A stretch of DNA of 64,000 bases, taken from contig NC_031799.1 in NCBI RefSeq assembly GCF_001522545.3, positions 39,509,265 through 39,573,264 of the forward strand, written 5' to 3'. This document shows, piece by piece, positions 22,988-35,892 of the stretch. The stretch is from Parus major (Eukaryota > Chordata > Aves > Passeriformes > Paridae). The notes below the pieces were generated by a model that saw only the letters and a program-made list of their open reading frames with translations, was not told the DNA's origin and searched no databases. Each line of letters begins with the position of its first letter. The stretch's first letter is position 1. Both the position numbers and the translations under genes were made by a program.

Positions 22988-23491
22988 TGTGGCCAGCAGG
23001 ACCAGGGAAGTGATTGTTGCTTTGTGCTCAGCACTGGTGAGGCCACATGTCAGTGCTGTGTCCAGTTCTGAGCCTTACATTTCAAGACAGACATTGGGGT
23101 ACTGAAGGATGTCCAGAGAAGGGAAACAGAGTTGGTGAAGGATCTAGAAAGTAAGTTATATGGGAAGCAACTGAGGGAACTGGTGTTTAGTCTGGAGAAA
23201 AGGAAACTCAGGAAAGACCTTATTGTTCTCTACAACTACCAGAAAAGAGGGAGTAGGTTGGGGGCAGAGGTGGCGGGGAGTGGGGAGGGTGTGGGGAGAA
23301 GGGAGTTGTTTCTCTTCTCCCAGACAGGAACAGGACAAGAGGAAATGACCCCAAGCTGTACCAGGCTAGAGGTCCAGATTGGACATCAGGAGGAATTTCT
23401 TCCTTAACCAAGTTTACAGATGTTGGAATGGGCTGCACAGGGAGGTGATGAAGTCACCATCCCTGGAGGTGTTCAAGAAACAGTTGGCACC
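22988..23491 (+). mobile_element. CR1 LINE fragment, 3' part of ORF2 and UTR
   Basis: This plus-strand CR1 begins at TGGCCAGCAGGACCAGGGAAG near 22989. It continues through CTGGTGAGGCCACATG, GTCCAGAGAAGGGAAAC near 23111, CTCTACAACTACC near 23228, CAAGAGGAAATGACC, and GTCACCATCCCTGGAGGTG near 23453. It stops at about 23491, before the terminal octamer repeats, so it is 3'-truncated. A G-rich patch at 23255-23297 is more G-rich than in related copies (see the G4 finding). The frame is dead. Confidence 0.88.
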
Positions 23492-23859
23492 AAATTTAAA
23501 TTATTTATTTGCTTTAGTCAGGAGTGGAATAAAGTCTTGTTACTAATTCTGTACAGCAATATTCAGTAATTTACACATTTTAACTGGAAAGTGGCCAGTG
23601 ACATGCTTTATTTCACCAAAATAAAACCCTGTTGTACCCAAAGCCACCTGGGTTTTTTTCCATTGGAGTGCTTGTTCTTTTGTCAATTATTTTACTTTAA
23701 TACAAAATGTGCTAAAAGTAGAGCTGATTTATTAAAGGAATTAAGTAGATAAATTACTGTTTAAAGTAAGGTTGCTTTTCTGTCCCTTGTACTGTAATAT
23801 GCCTAATGATGTCAGCTGTATGGTTGACTAATCCATAATTCTGAGCAACTGCTGTATCA

Positions 23860-23950
23860 AAGAATCATAGAATTGTTTAGATTTAAAAAGACTTAAATGA
23901 CCATTGAGTCCAACTCTTAGCCTAGCCACTGCCAAGTTCATCCCTAGAAA
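23860..23950 (-). mobile_element. CR1 3'-end fragment
   Basis: A short minus-strand CR1 tail. The plus strand reads AGAATCATAGAATTGTTTAG, followed by the reverse complement of the CR1 3' UTR (GACCATTGAGTCCAACTC). Only about 90 bp remain, typical of strongly 5'-truncated insertions. Confidence 0.75.
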
Positions 23951-26900
23951 TAAAGATGGACAGCAGAAACATGATTTATATATATTTGGGTATGATTTCA
24001 TGCAAAAACATTGTTTTGTAGTGCAGTGATGTGCAATAAAAGCCTCGTATGTTTTCTAACACTTTTACCAAAAGCAAATAGTAATAGAAACTTTGTGAAA
24101 TGTAAAGATAATACAGACGTCAGCATTTAAACACACTGCATTTACTTTCATGGGATCTGATAACTTATTTGCAATGTATCATTCTACCATGTAGAAGGGC
24201 AATAAAGAAACCCTTCTAATGACCGTGACCTTGAAGAGTCAAAAACTATATTGCTTGTTTGGAATGTTATTGTTAATATCACAGAATAGCAGATCTTTCC
24301 ACTTTACTATTAAATGTGGAAAACAGTTCCCAGTAAAGCAAGATTCATATTAACCAGATTTACAAATCTCTCTAGAGTTCAGTGTATCTTTCAATATTGC
24401 ATATTACAGTTAGTGCAGTACTGCATTAATATTTAAAAATAATCAAAAAATAATTCAGACCACTTACAGAACTGAATATTAAGTAGTTCTCAAGTGCTGG
24501 TATAGCTGATATATATTAGTAAAAATGTTTATTTATACCCCAAGAAGCTGTCCATAAAAATACTCTCACAAAGAACATTGAAAGTGCTGGAAAATATGTA
24601 CACACTAACTGATATACTTGAGTACAACGAGGACATGAATTCACTGGTTTACTGCATAGTTACCAAGAGAAAAACTGCAGCATTAACATTTTACTAAATG
24701 ATTATGGTTGTTTCTAATGGAGACATTGCACTGCCACTGATAAATAATACATATTTTATATCATGGTGATAAAGCAATTCATTCATGTCACTAGCATTCT
24801 CATATTACTTGCTGTTACACTCTGGGATAACAAGTGTCTTTCTATTAGCTACTGAATATTCAGAAGGACATCTTGAACAGTTTTAATTAAAATGTTTTAA
24901 TCACCTGTGAAAACCCCTCATGAAATTTACTATTGTGACAAGAGCGGCAAAGCCTTTCAAACTGCAGTCATATAGTTTTTCTGGATGAACCTCTTTCTTC
25001 AGGAAGTATGGAATTCATATAGTTTCTATGAGTGGAAAGAGTTAATAGGATCTCAAAAGTAAATGTGTATTGGGAACAAAACTGCATCATTATTTATTGA
25101 TTCCTTCACACTAGATTGCTGGCAAGCAAAATTCAATTAGAATGGAAGCATACAGTTGCTAATATGCAGGAATTTATTCTTAAAAAGGGTTTTACAATGA
25201 AACCATGATGCATGGGTGGGTGGAATGGTGGAATTCTCTAACCTTAGAGCTAATGACATAGACTGTGACCCATTTTCTGTCAAAAATCAAAATATTAAAC
25301 AAATAAAAGCAGAGGAAAGATTTCCAATTGGGATATATCCCCCACAGAAGATTTGGGAGTTTGCAGTCACAGAGTCATATGACTAGGTTTTCAGAGTGCT
25401 GTTTCTTCTGACAAGATTTCCATGAGAAACATCTTGTGAGTAAATAGCAATTCCTTGAAGTCTTTAAGTTTCATCTGCAGATCAAAACTCCAAATTTTAA
25501 ACACATCACTTAAGTAATTGGAAGTTTGGCTCAACTTCAGTAGGTATCAACACTACTACTTGCTGTTCTTGTTTATGTATTTATAAAGCAATGCCACTGT
25601 ATTTTAAGCCTGGTATCTATACTTCACTAAAAGTTGATCTCTGTTTTAACAATTTCTTGTTCAAGGTTAGAAAGATATTAATCTTTAATAAAAGGAGATC
25701 TGAGATTTCATGGATTCTATGCACAGAAAATAGAAAGAGTGAAGATTGTATCAAGCTAGTTTTAATTTGGCTTTGTATACTGGTATATAAGCAACCTAAA
25801 ATTCAGTAAGTAATAGAAGAGAAAGACAACTGCTTCCCTTTCTCATTTATGTTATTACCTCTGTGTTCTTGTCATCCACTAATAAAATTAAGGTTAACAA
25901 CAGAACCAAGAATTGAGAAAAATGCAGATCAAATGAAGTCTGAGTTGCTTTGATTTCAATTAATATTTTGAAAAACAGTGTTTGAAGATGAAAACAGCAT
26001 CCAAAAATGTCACCTTAAGAATATAACTGAGAAAATTGCTTTCTGTGTATTGTAAACAACTATTTCCTTTCAATTTAAGGCTGGTTTGTGGTAGGTTATT
26101 CTTGTCTCTACATCAGCCTAACTACTCTGGCATACTTCCGAAGGACTGAGATTGAATCAGAGCTACACATTCAGACTTTTTCTATACTTGCAGACTGCAT
26201 TTCAAATTGCTTTTCCTAGATAGTTGCTTATGGAAGCATTTAAACAGGCTATGAACTTTCATGAGTACAGAATGGTAGATGAGTTAGCTTGTTAAAGAAG
26301 CGAGATGCTCCTTCACAGGCAGAGACTGAGTAGTGGTTCTCACAGAAATTTTGAAAGCTCTGCTGACCCTGACCCGTTCTGTGCCATCATGCTCCAGGTT
26401 TACAGTTCCCTAATTCATTACCAGTTTATTTACCCAACAACAATCTCTGACATGTGTCTCCCACTGTCTGGCACTCTTGGTAATATCAAAGGTCTACAGC
26501 AACACCAGCTAATATTGTCTTCAAAATTATGTCTGAGTCTTGCCAAACTGCACAGAGGGAGAGGTCAAAACCAATCATGGATTCCCTTTAAATCAAGCAT
26601 GATGCATTACTTCAGCAAAATATTCTGTGTTTATTATAGTACTATCCATTGATCTTTTATAAACTGTGTTTTTTTGGTTTTCCATTTTCTTTCAAATTAT
26701 TCTATTGATGTCCACAGCAGTATAAATGATCATAAAGCCATAAGAACTTAGGAGCTTTTCAAACCCCTGGAGCTTTGAAGGGCTTGTAGCACTGTATTTC
26801 TGAAAAGTTTAAGAACTAATCCTCTAAGTCTGGTGCTTGTGAGTATGGTGCAGGGACTGTCTTTTTGTGATGCGGGAGCCAAAGTGTTTACCTGATGATA

Positions 26901-27495
26901 CTGTATACCAGAAGCCTTCAAGATCGCAAACAATCACCTAGAGGAGAATAATTCTTCATGCCTTTGTGATGGTATATCTCTGGCATGTTTTCTAATGAAA
27001 ATGTACTCTATTTCTTCAGATCCTGCTTTTCAAAGCAATCTAATCCTTGAATTATAAGAACCCTTCTGCAATGCAGTTACTTCAAATCACACATAATCCC
27101 AAACTATGACAAATATCACATATAAACTATTAATCTGTATTATCTAAACCATACTGCATCATTCAAAATACTTACGAACTTCTTAAGCAAAGAAACAAAA
27201 AAAAATTTCCAGCTTAACTGAAGTTACAACAGAAGGATTCTTCCCTTCCTGAAAAAGGGTCAATCATTATTTCTACTTGGATGTAAGCATCTTCACTTCA
27301 TGGAAATTGGATCTGATCTCTACAGATACCACAGAGGGTTTAAAGTAATAATCATTCATGACAAAAAACCTTTTTTTCCTTTTTTTCTCCCCTTAGAAAA
27401 GATGCTTTTTCTCTTTTTAATTAAATTATCTGCCACAGTTAATTATACATTTATCATATTAAGAGTATTTGTTTGCATTTCATCTTTCAAAAATG
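23951..27495. other. AT-rich unique DNA
   Basis: About 3.5 kb without a recognised gene or mobile element. The longest open frame is 26305-26652 on the plus strand (115 codons), with no recognisable domain, signal peptide or splice context. I regard it as chance. Confidence 0.5.
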
Positions 27496-27501
27496 CCCCA
27501 T

Positions 27502-27840
27502 TGTGGACATGATTTTCTGAACCTGAAAGAATATTCAAACTCTCAGACACTGTCTGTTCCCAAGGGAAAGTTTTGGGAACCATTCTTGCTCAAGGATTAT
27601 TTATGTAAATAAAGAATTACTTTCTCAAAACAAGGCACAGATGTTCTGAGTGTGTTTTTCTCTCTTATCCCACTAATAGGATGAAAGGGGTGTTCCTTCT
27701 ACCAATCAGGGTGACCTGACTGAAGAAACATATAAGAATTGAGAAAACCACTCAATAAAAGCTTTCTTTAGCCTCACGAAAGTGGCTGTGTGTCTAATTA
27801 TCTGGGGAACCCACGCAATACATCCTATCCTTCAGCGACA
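27502..27840 (+). mobile_element. ERVK-like solo LTR, copy 2 (339 bp)
   Basis: The element runs from TGTGGACATG to CTTCAGCGACA and is a diverged relative of the LTR at 13986-14344. Shared blocks include CTGTTCCCA.GGGAA, TTCTCAAAACAA, AAGGGGTGTT..TTCCTTCTACCAAT and GGGT.ACCTG. Flanking hexamers CCCCAT (27496-27501) and CCCTAT (27841-27846) match at five of six bases, so the ends are secure. It has a TATAAG box at 27731 and AATAAA at 27754-27759. It is a solo LTR with no internal sequence. Confidence 0.87.
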
Positions 27841-27846
27841 CCCTAT

Positions 27847-28867
27847 TTTTTTCTAGGAGGTGTAAAACTCCCTTTCCTCCCTTTCATTGCTAGTTAGCAT
27901 TCTTCATGTAATTTTTGTCACAAGATCTTATACTCAGTAGCCATTTGTAGATTAGACAAATATGTGATCCAATGATAAGTTTGCTGCTGTTTATCTAAGC
28001 AATAAATTTTAAAAACCCAAACAAATAAAAATCAAACAAAAACCCCAAACAAATAAAAAAGGCAAAACAGATGCTGTTACATTATATTCAGAAACTGACT
28101 TCTTTTCCACTCATTATCAAAAAACAAGGAATTAAAATGATTCATGAGTAATTTATAAGGTTGTGGGATTTTCTGTCTCTCAGCTAGAGCAACACTCCCA
28201 TAGTTAGCCTTACAAATATATGGAAGTGAAATAGTTATATACAGTTAAAGTTCAAAGGTCAGCTCCAATGATCTTGTGGTTTTTTTCTCCAAATAATTAA
28301 ATAAAACCCAACCAAACAAAACCACCCTAATACTTACAATTGAAAGTTACCCTATAGGTACTGTTCTAACAAGAAAACGTAGGGTATCAGTATAAAATAA
28401 CATTTAAACAACAGCCTAAAAACCAAATAAAATTATTAAGTAGCTATCATCCTTACTTGAAAACTGTGCATTTAAGCTGAATTTTCAAGCCTTGCCTGAA
28501 ATGTGCACAAAATTCCTTATTGTCTTAACATGAGTTATGGTTAATTCTTGAAATTTCTATCCCTGGCTTGTGCTGCTCCAGTGCTTTTAGTCAAATGCTC
28601 CTGCTTCTATGAATGGTGGAAGTGAAACACTCTAGTAAAGAGAAGGCAGCTCTTGTGAAATGCCTCTGATGGCTGTCAATATGTGCAGTTTTAGCCAGCC
28701 CTAAAAGCATTTTCCCACTCCCCCCACCCCTCCAAAAAAACGGGTTGGAGGATTTGCTCAGATCAGGGAATATCCACCACCAGCAGGAAGTATAATGCCA
28801 TACCTATTCAGTATGTTCAATTCTCCAGGCTGAACGCCGTGTCTAAAAACATCATAGTTAAGGGACC
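27847..28867. other. AT-rich unique DNA
   Basis: No gene recognised. An A-rich simple stretch (AAACCCAAACAAATAAAA-like) lies at about 28007-28065, and a C-run followed by an A-run lies at about 28715-28741. Confidence 0.45.
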
Positions 28868-29598
28868 TGTTGGAGTCAAAGAGGGATGTACCCAAGGATT
28901 GAGTCTTTGTGGAATCTTCTATATCACTGGACAAAAGTAAGAGACTTTTGGCATAAGAAATGTTTAACTATTAACCTCAAGTTTTAAAATGTATGGAGAG
29001 AGGCATGGTGGCTATTAACTCACCCCAACACCATTTGAATTAGATACATGGAGGCATGTGACCTGACTCACTGCTCTAGTACTGCTCAGCGTTGTACTGA
29101 CTGTTAGTCAGACTATATTGAGAAAGGAACTCTAAATTCTAGGCTGTCTGTTCTGACTCATCATACTCCATGAGAAGTGCTGCTAGTTCAGAAGATCCTA
29201 AACAAGAGAGAATCAGGCTTGGTAGTGCGATCAGGCTTCACTACCTCAGTAGAGTCTGACTCCAGTGAGCAAAACTTCTTGGTTCCTGCAAATTGAAGAC
29301 AACGGAGGAGGTGATACATGTCGCCCTGCAAACTCAGCTTCTAAGCTTGCTGACATAGTTTTATAAGACTTTCCCAGGACAGTAACTGTAAACATAGAGA
29401 TAGGTATACATTCCTTCTGTTACACATCTTGTGATAGACATCTCTCATGGCCAGTGGAGTGGGAAAGTGTTATCCTGACCATCCAATCCCTGGCCGTGGT
29501 CAGAAACCTATAAATCTTGGGAGGGAAAATAAACTCTCTCTTCCTTTCCTTTGTTTCCTTTGTTATCCTGTGTGATCTATTCATCGCCAGTGGCAACA
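28868..29598 (+). mobile_element. Probable ERV solo LTR (731 bp)
   Basis: The candidate runs from TGTTGGAGTCAAAG to CCAGTGGCAACA, whose reverse complement (TGTTGCCACTGG) matches the first five bases of the start. Near the 3' end lie CCAAT at 29483-29487, TATAAAT at 29509-29515 and AATAAA at 29528-29533. After these comes a CTTTCCTTTG-type pyrimidine tract, the layout of an ERVK-like LTR. Flanking hexamers GGGACC and GATACA agree at only three of six bases. The 5' boundary is the least certain part. No primer-binding site or internal region follows that I can recognise. Confidence 0.55.
29509..29533 (+). promoter_or_regulatory. LTR TATA box with overlapping poly(A) signal region
   Basis: TATAAAT is followed by AATAAA only 12 bases later, with a CCAAT pentamer 21 bases upstream of the TATA box. 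A transcript from this TATA box would start after the AATAAA. The poly(A) signal would therefore be contributed by the 3' LTR just upstream of the cap site. Confidence 0.5.
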
Positions 29599-31899
29599 GA
29601 TACATACATGCCTTCGGGTGAGAATCTTGCTGAACTCCACAGAACCAGGAACAAACTTTGGCACGAAACTCTCAAGGCAACGGGAAGACATTCTTTCACA
29701 TCAAGTGCAGCAGGTAGGTCAGCCTCTGTCAAAAACTACATGTGCGTATCAACAGAGCACTGTTTTGTTCTGTGCTTTAAGTGCTAATAAAGTGGATTAT
29801 GGGTATGCAGGACATGGAAGTCTCCTGGGCTTTGTTCATCCAACTAAGGTGATACGGCAATCACTTCATCTTTGTGTAGTGCAGGTTCAGATGTGGAAGA
29901 AATAGGAATGGATGAAGGGAAACTTCTTCCACTAACTTTCAGCAGGGTAACTTTGTTTCTTCAAAGTGAGTCTGGAAAAAAAAAGGCCATCTTGATCATG
30001 AAGCAGTGAGGATGTAAGAAATTATCATATGTTAAATTTCAGCTGTAGTGGGCAATCAACACTTGTTCTGATACAGAAATATGGGCAGCTACACAACCGA
30101 GGCAGAGTTGTGTGGGACATGTTTTGAACAATGATCCGTGCCTGTTAGATCAGCCTTGCTTGACCTTAGGGACGGACGGAGCACAGTCCCAGGTCATTTC
30201 ATTTACAGATACAATAAGTGTATACTCATTTATTTATTTATGTTTTTCTTCATGAACACTGGAATTATATTCTTCCTGTTCACAGGGCAAGATCTCTCCC
30301 ATAGGGGCAAACTATAGATACACAAATAATGGCAACTGAGTTAACATGACTAATAACCATAGGCATAAGTGCTGGCCTCATGTTGTAATATCTCCTTCCA
30401 TAACACAAAGACAAGTGAAAAATCAGAGAAATAGAATTTCATTAAAACAACCACGACTGATTTTGGGAGTACTACAGAACACTCAGTCACTAGATTCTCC
30501 CTGACATGTGAATGCCATATTTTCTCTATGGAAACAATCCATGAATTAATATTACAGACAAATTCTAACCTAACACACATTACAAAAAAAGAAAAATGTT
30601 AACAGTGCAGGTGACAGAACTGCATATCGTACTTTTATTAATATAAGAATTTGTATATTTATACTTTTCTTCATATACATATTCATGTGCTGTAGAGAAA
30701 CACAAGTCAATCAGAAAAATAAATATCAAACAACCTCTCGGTCCACAAAAAAAACCCAAAAAGTCCCCAAATAAACCAAAATAAAACTGTAAAACTTGCT
30801 GCTATATCCTAAGCTAAGAAAGTGGGATTTTGAAGACATTTGACTCAGATAAGAAGAAAAACAAAGCAAACCATGGAAGGAAGAGAGTAGAATAAACCTG
30901 AAATACTTCAGTTATGTTAATTTCTCTTGCTTGTAGCTTCAAGCATCTGTAGCAATCTAGCAGTTAATACCATAAAAATACTATAAAATATGCAGGGAGA
31001 AGCAAAATTATGCATATATTCTGGAAAAAGAAAATTTAAAAAATCAGATGCTCTTATTGCCTTATTTTCCACATTTCCTTTCTATAGCCAGCTTTCAGGC
31101 AGTTAGGGTAAGCTGACAGAGGGCAAATATAACATTTTTCAAGCACTGCTTCTTAACATTTTCTTCACCTGATTCACACATACAATTTTTTTGAAAACAA
31201 CCTGAACAGATTCATACTTGTGTGTCATAAAATAAACTAACTACCAACAGCAGTCCCTGTCCCTAAAACCACTTTACTTTCTGCTGCCTGCCTGGAGAAT
31301 TGTTATGATACACAGAAGAGCATACACCTGGTTTACTACAATGACAGGTGGTTGCTGTCTCATTTCTTTCTTTCCTGGTAGCAAACAGGACACTTCAGCT
31401 ACCTGTTGGTAGCTAAAGGCCCCATGGAGTTACACTAATTTTCAGTAAATTGCCATGAATAAATAGACTAAATTACATCTATCATAACAATTCTTCTTAA
31501 GATGAATGTGCCAATTACACAACCAACAAAAGCAATTGCTGCTGGGAAAGCAGAATTCAGAGCAATTCGTATAATAAACCTATGCCTAGAAATGTTAAAA
31601 TCTTCAGTACCTGCTACTTTCAAGAAGAACTGCAATGCAGGCGGAATCCTTTGTATAAACTACACATTTATAAAAATGGGCAGTGTACCGAACCTTGGGG
31701 TGACTGAGAGTGCAGAGAAAATCTGATTTAAATAGTGATTACTTCTTCCTCACTTTTTCTATAGAAATAATTCTCCACTAATTCCCTATTCCAGACTGGG
31801 TCACTCCCTCCCTTAATTGTTAATCTAAAGTCACCATTTTCATAGTGGAAAGATATCATCTGCTCAGGAAACTACTCAAATTACTTATCAAATCAATTA

Positions 31900-31998
31900 A
31901 AAAAAACTCCAAGAAACAACAAACGAAAACAACATCCAACCAACCAACCTAACTACCTAAAAAAAAGTAAAAAAAAAAACAGAAGGGAAAAAAAGGGC
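31900..31998. repeat. A-rich low-complexity tract
   Basis: A mixture of A-runs, AAC and CCAACC words on the plus strand, with no mobile element visible next to it. Confidence 0.7.
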
Positions 31999-32738
31999 TT
32001 AGGAGCATACACAAAATAATCTTTTCAGCACGGAAAAATATTCATGTTTTTTACACATAGCCTTTATATTCTCCCTGCATACCCTGAGCTTGTTTCATTT
32101 GATGTTTTAATTTCTTTTCATGCTATTAGAGTACTATGGCAAATTGCTATAGATACACATGTAGACACATATTTGTAACAAATTCTCAGATGTTCTTGAT
32201 GGATCTTGTCACATATATCACTGTCACAACCTAGAAAATTTGTGTAATCGACTAAAAGAATTAATCTTTTCATTAATGTTGTTACTGAGTTGTTCTACTG
32301 AAGATACATAATATATTTTCCAATGTCTAATTTCCTGGTTTATTTTTCATTCTGGGAAAACAGCATTTCTACTTTCGCAATTAGATTTGTTCTTGCTAGC
32401 AAATAATAAGCATTTATGATTATTTAGGCTAAAATTTATAAATCAGGAGAACCACCTAAGTTACCAAAACCTGTGAAAAAAATATGGTGAATCTACTGAA
32501 GATAAACTTCTGTTTAAAATCCAGAAAAGGGAAATAAACTCTCATTATTCTTATGCCCTTTAAAATGTATTAGGAAAATTACAATCCTTCCTTTGAGCTA
32601 CACAAATCCAGATCTTAGAAATAAGTTGATCTTCGAGTTCCACTTCATTTTGAAGTTTAGTCATGTACTGCACATATATTCAAAACTAAGTATTTCATAG
32701 TCCTTCATGTGAAGGAAACAGGATTGCTATTTACAGTT

Positions 32739-32794
32739 CTTATCACTGTCTTTCAATATATAAAAACTTATCACTGTATTTCAATATATAAAGA
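32739..32794. repeat. Tandem duplication of a 28-bp unit
   Basis: Two head-to-tail copies of a unit beginning CTTATCACTGT and ending CAATATATAAA. Unit 1 is 32739-32766 and unit 2 is 32767-32794. They differ at two positions, so the duplication is fairly recent. Confidence 0.85.
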
Positions 32795-33832
32795 GCTATT
32801 GAATGAAGACTAAAGGTTTCTGAGAATTTCAGTATGGTGAAAGATATCAAATACAGTAATAATTACAATTAACTACAGAAAAAAGCAGAAGATAATTTTA
32901 TTTGATATATATAATTGTTGCTACTATTAAAAAAAGGTCAATACAAAATGTAGATTATAATTCAACAAGGTAGTACCCTAAATGAAATGGCAGCAAAACA
33001 TCATTGAGACTAAAATTTCTGACAAAAAATATATTATGGAAAAATTTAAATATATATTGCTTTCCAAGTAATTTTTAAAGCAAAGTGGAATCATTCAAAA
33101 AGACGGAAATTTCATCTTGATCCTTCATTTTTTTTCATCATTAGTTTTCAAAGATCAGCATTACATAATTTTCTGATATCTTATCAACAAATTGTACATT
33201 TCCTTTTTCATCTTCATGGGAAATGTTCATACAGCAATACTTTTATGAGCAAAAATTGTGTGCTTATAGCATTCCCTCACCAAGAAAATTGTTCCAAGTT
33301 ATAAAAGAACAGTTCACATATTTGGCAATTGGTTTTCTGCACACCTGTCAGCAGAAATTTACAGTAAGCCCTAGATACTGGTTTGTTCTTATGAAATAAT
33401 ATACATCAGTATTCAGAAATGAATAAACTAGCATAGAATTAAAACCCAGTATATTAATACCCAATTCAGACACTTCTTGTTAAACAGGTTAAGGAAAAGT
33501 ATAGATCTTAACAGCCAATGGAATTCTCTCTGTGTTATAAGAAAAAAATTGTCGTTATTTGTTTAGCAGGACTACTATGTGATGGCCTTGCAAATACTAA
33601 ACTATGAGCAATCGCAGCAAATTTACATAGATTTGTAGATGGGCCCATACTGCTTGTCAAGGATTACAAAGCACACAGATAATACTTCTATTCAAGAAAT
33701 TCTCAAAGTTAAAAAGCACTGAAAATTACTTCATTAAGAAAATTACTGTATAATATGTACACTGTATTGTGTTGTGTCCAGTTCCTCCCTGGATATATTT
33801 TCAAACTCTCACCTCTAGTATTAGTCTTAGTC

Positions 33833-35393
33833 TGTGCTGGGTATGCATTAATTGATATTTGGTGAAGAGAGAGTAAACCACCCACAGAAATTATTTTTCT
33901 TAGAGAAGCTGCTAAGAGCTTTCTCTGTGCCTGGAAAATAACAATAGCCAGCTAGGTCTGAGAATTGACAACCTGTTAAACCATTTAGAAGCTGGGTCCG
34001 CCCCTGTGAAATTTACCAGTCAAGCCTGGGAAATCTCTCTCTTGCTTCTTGCCTTGAAAGGTAATTGAGCTCCCCAGTGGGGCCAGCCCTGCTCCATTGT
34101 GGCCTGCTGGGACCGGGCCAGGCCCCAGCGGTGGCCAGGCAGGGGACGGGAGGCCGTGAGTCCCCAGCCAAGGCTGGGCCAGGCCATGGCTGCTGACATC
34201 TTGCTGACTAAGCCCTGCCCCACCGCCGGCCCTGGCTGAGCCAGGGTTCCCTGGGCCCTGGGACCAGCTCTGGGTGTGCCAGGCTCCCTCCACTGTGGCT
34301 CCCCAGTTGCTGCCGGGCAGAGAGAGGGCCCCAGTGCAGCCTGAAATCCATCACCGTGACTGCTTCAGCCACTGCCCAGCAGAAACCATCATGACCATCT
34401 GCAGGCCTGGGTGAGATATTAACCTTTTCACTGCACAGAGGAGACCTGCAGACTTCGATCGTCCCTCAGATGAGAGAAAAGACAAAGTGATGACATGTGG
34501 AAGACAACATGAAGACGCCAAAGTCAGTAAAGAATGAGTCAAATCCCAAATGGAAGGAGAATGAGAAGATGCCCTAGTGTTGGGACTGAAATGATTCTTC
34601 CGGTAGGTCCATGGAGATGGACTATGATACACTAAAATATCCTCTTTACTTCATGATAAAGTATGGGGTGATGGAGTGTTCAAACTGTAGATGTGAGCAG
34701 AGGCATCCATAATGAATTAAAGTAGATGTTGAGGTAGCTGTGATCCCATGAGAAGCATGAACAGAGAGATGAGAGTGATGAAGAGCCTTTGTCCCCAGGG
34801 AGAGAAGAAAAAGATCTCTGTTCCCAGATATGAAAATTATGTCAGAGATAGACGAAGAGAACCTTTGTTTTTGAAAAGTTCATGCTTAAAATAATACCTC
34901 ATGGGTTGACATGGCCCATGTACAGCCATGTCCTCCCTATGGGAAGGCTGTGAAAATGAGAGGAATTGCACAATTGCAGATCTTTTCCCAGCCAGCTGCT
35001 ATTCATGGAAATGAAAAGCCACTAGAGAACTGTTTCTTGTGGAGAAGTTTCCATGGCATGAGAAGAAAAAGCTCCTCTCCCTGTAAGAACTGATGAAAGA
35101 CTAGTGCAGAACTAGTAACTGATTTAAAATCCCAGGTTTTATCTCTGTGTTGTCAGTTGGGAAAGAAGTTGTGTAGGGGGAGGAAAGGTGTTCTGAGGTT
35201 CTTATTCTTTTAGTTGTGTTAATAAAGTTTTTTTCATACCTTTTAGGTTTTGAGCCTGTTTAGCACCCCTCCTAATCCATATCTCACACCAAGAAATGAC
35301 TAAGTGCACTGATGATTTTAGCCAGTGTTAAATCCACCACATTACTTGGTGTGTTGGCCAGGAAACTCAAATTGGTGAACCGAAACCACTACA
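33833..35393 (+). mobile_element. Long ERV solo LTR (family B), copy 1 (1561 bp)
   Basis: The element runs from TGTGCTGGGTATG to AAACCACTACA and is homologous over its whole length to 49104-50606. Flanking pentamers TAGTC (33828-33832) and TGGTC (35394-35398) agree at four of five bases. AATAAA at 35221-35226 marks the plus orientation. A GC-rich block at about 34070-34330 stands out against the AT-rich flanks. Relative to copy 2 it carries about 30 extra bases around 34380-34410. Five-base duplications are usual for ERVL-like elements; class assignment is inferred. Antisense frames such as 33985-34293 come from the GC-rich block. Confidence 0.85.
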
Positions 35394-35892
35394 TGGTCCT
35401 TCATTCAATAAACTGCAATTTGTCAATGCATCTGACTGAAGCTTAGCATCCTGCAGCTTCTGCCTTTTCCTTCTTACTCCTAGTTTGGCTCAGTACCTGA
35501 ACTGTCACTAAACTGACTTCATTCCTTTAATGTGATTTCCATGTTAACTAGAGTAACTACCACTGCACGCTTAGCAGTCTTCAATAATTTGAAATATTTT
35601 TCTCACTGTTAGGCTTTTATGAATAGATATAACTTACATAATGATACTTGAATATAGATAGAAACATGGAATGCTCTAGGGATGACTTCCTTCAATGAAC
35701 TTTTGCTGCAGTTTTGTTTGAATGCAGTGGACTGATAATACACATTTATTCTGGGAACACGGGCGGTGTCTCATAACACTACTTGTGTTACTACTTGTGT
35801 CTTGCACTACTAAGAAGAAGAGAATCATATCCATGTGATAATTACATTTAAGGCACAGGAACTGATGAATACTTATTGGCAAAAAAAGCACA

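Larger units (their letters stand above)
29599..33827. other. AT-rich unique DNA with simple repeats
   Basis: About 4.2 kb with no recognised gene. Open frames (29551-29787, 29618-29905, 31502-31726) are short and unfamiliar. It holds an A-rich simple tract at 31900-31998 and a 28-bp tandem duplication at 32739-32794. Confidence 0.5.

Noticed and set aside
21440..23491. A single CR1 insertion split by about 900 bp
   Set aside because: The two CR1 parts are from distant regions of the element and the segment between is neither CR1 nor a bounded insertion, so one event is not supported.
26305..26652. 115-codon plus-strand open frame
   Set aside because: No recognisable domain, no splice or promoter support, and ordinary AT-rich surroundings; a frame of this size is expected by chance in 64 kb.
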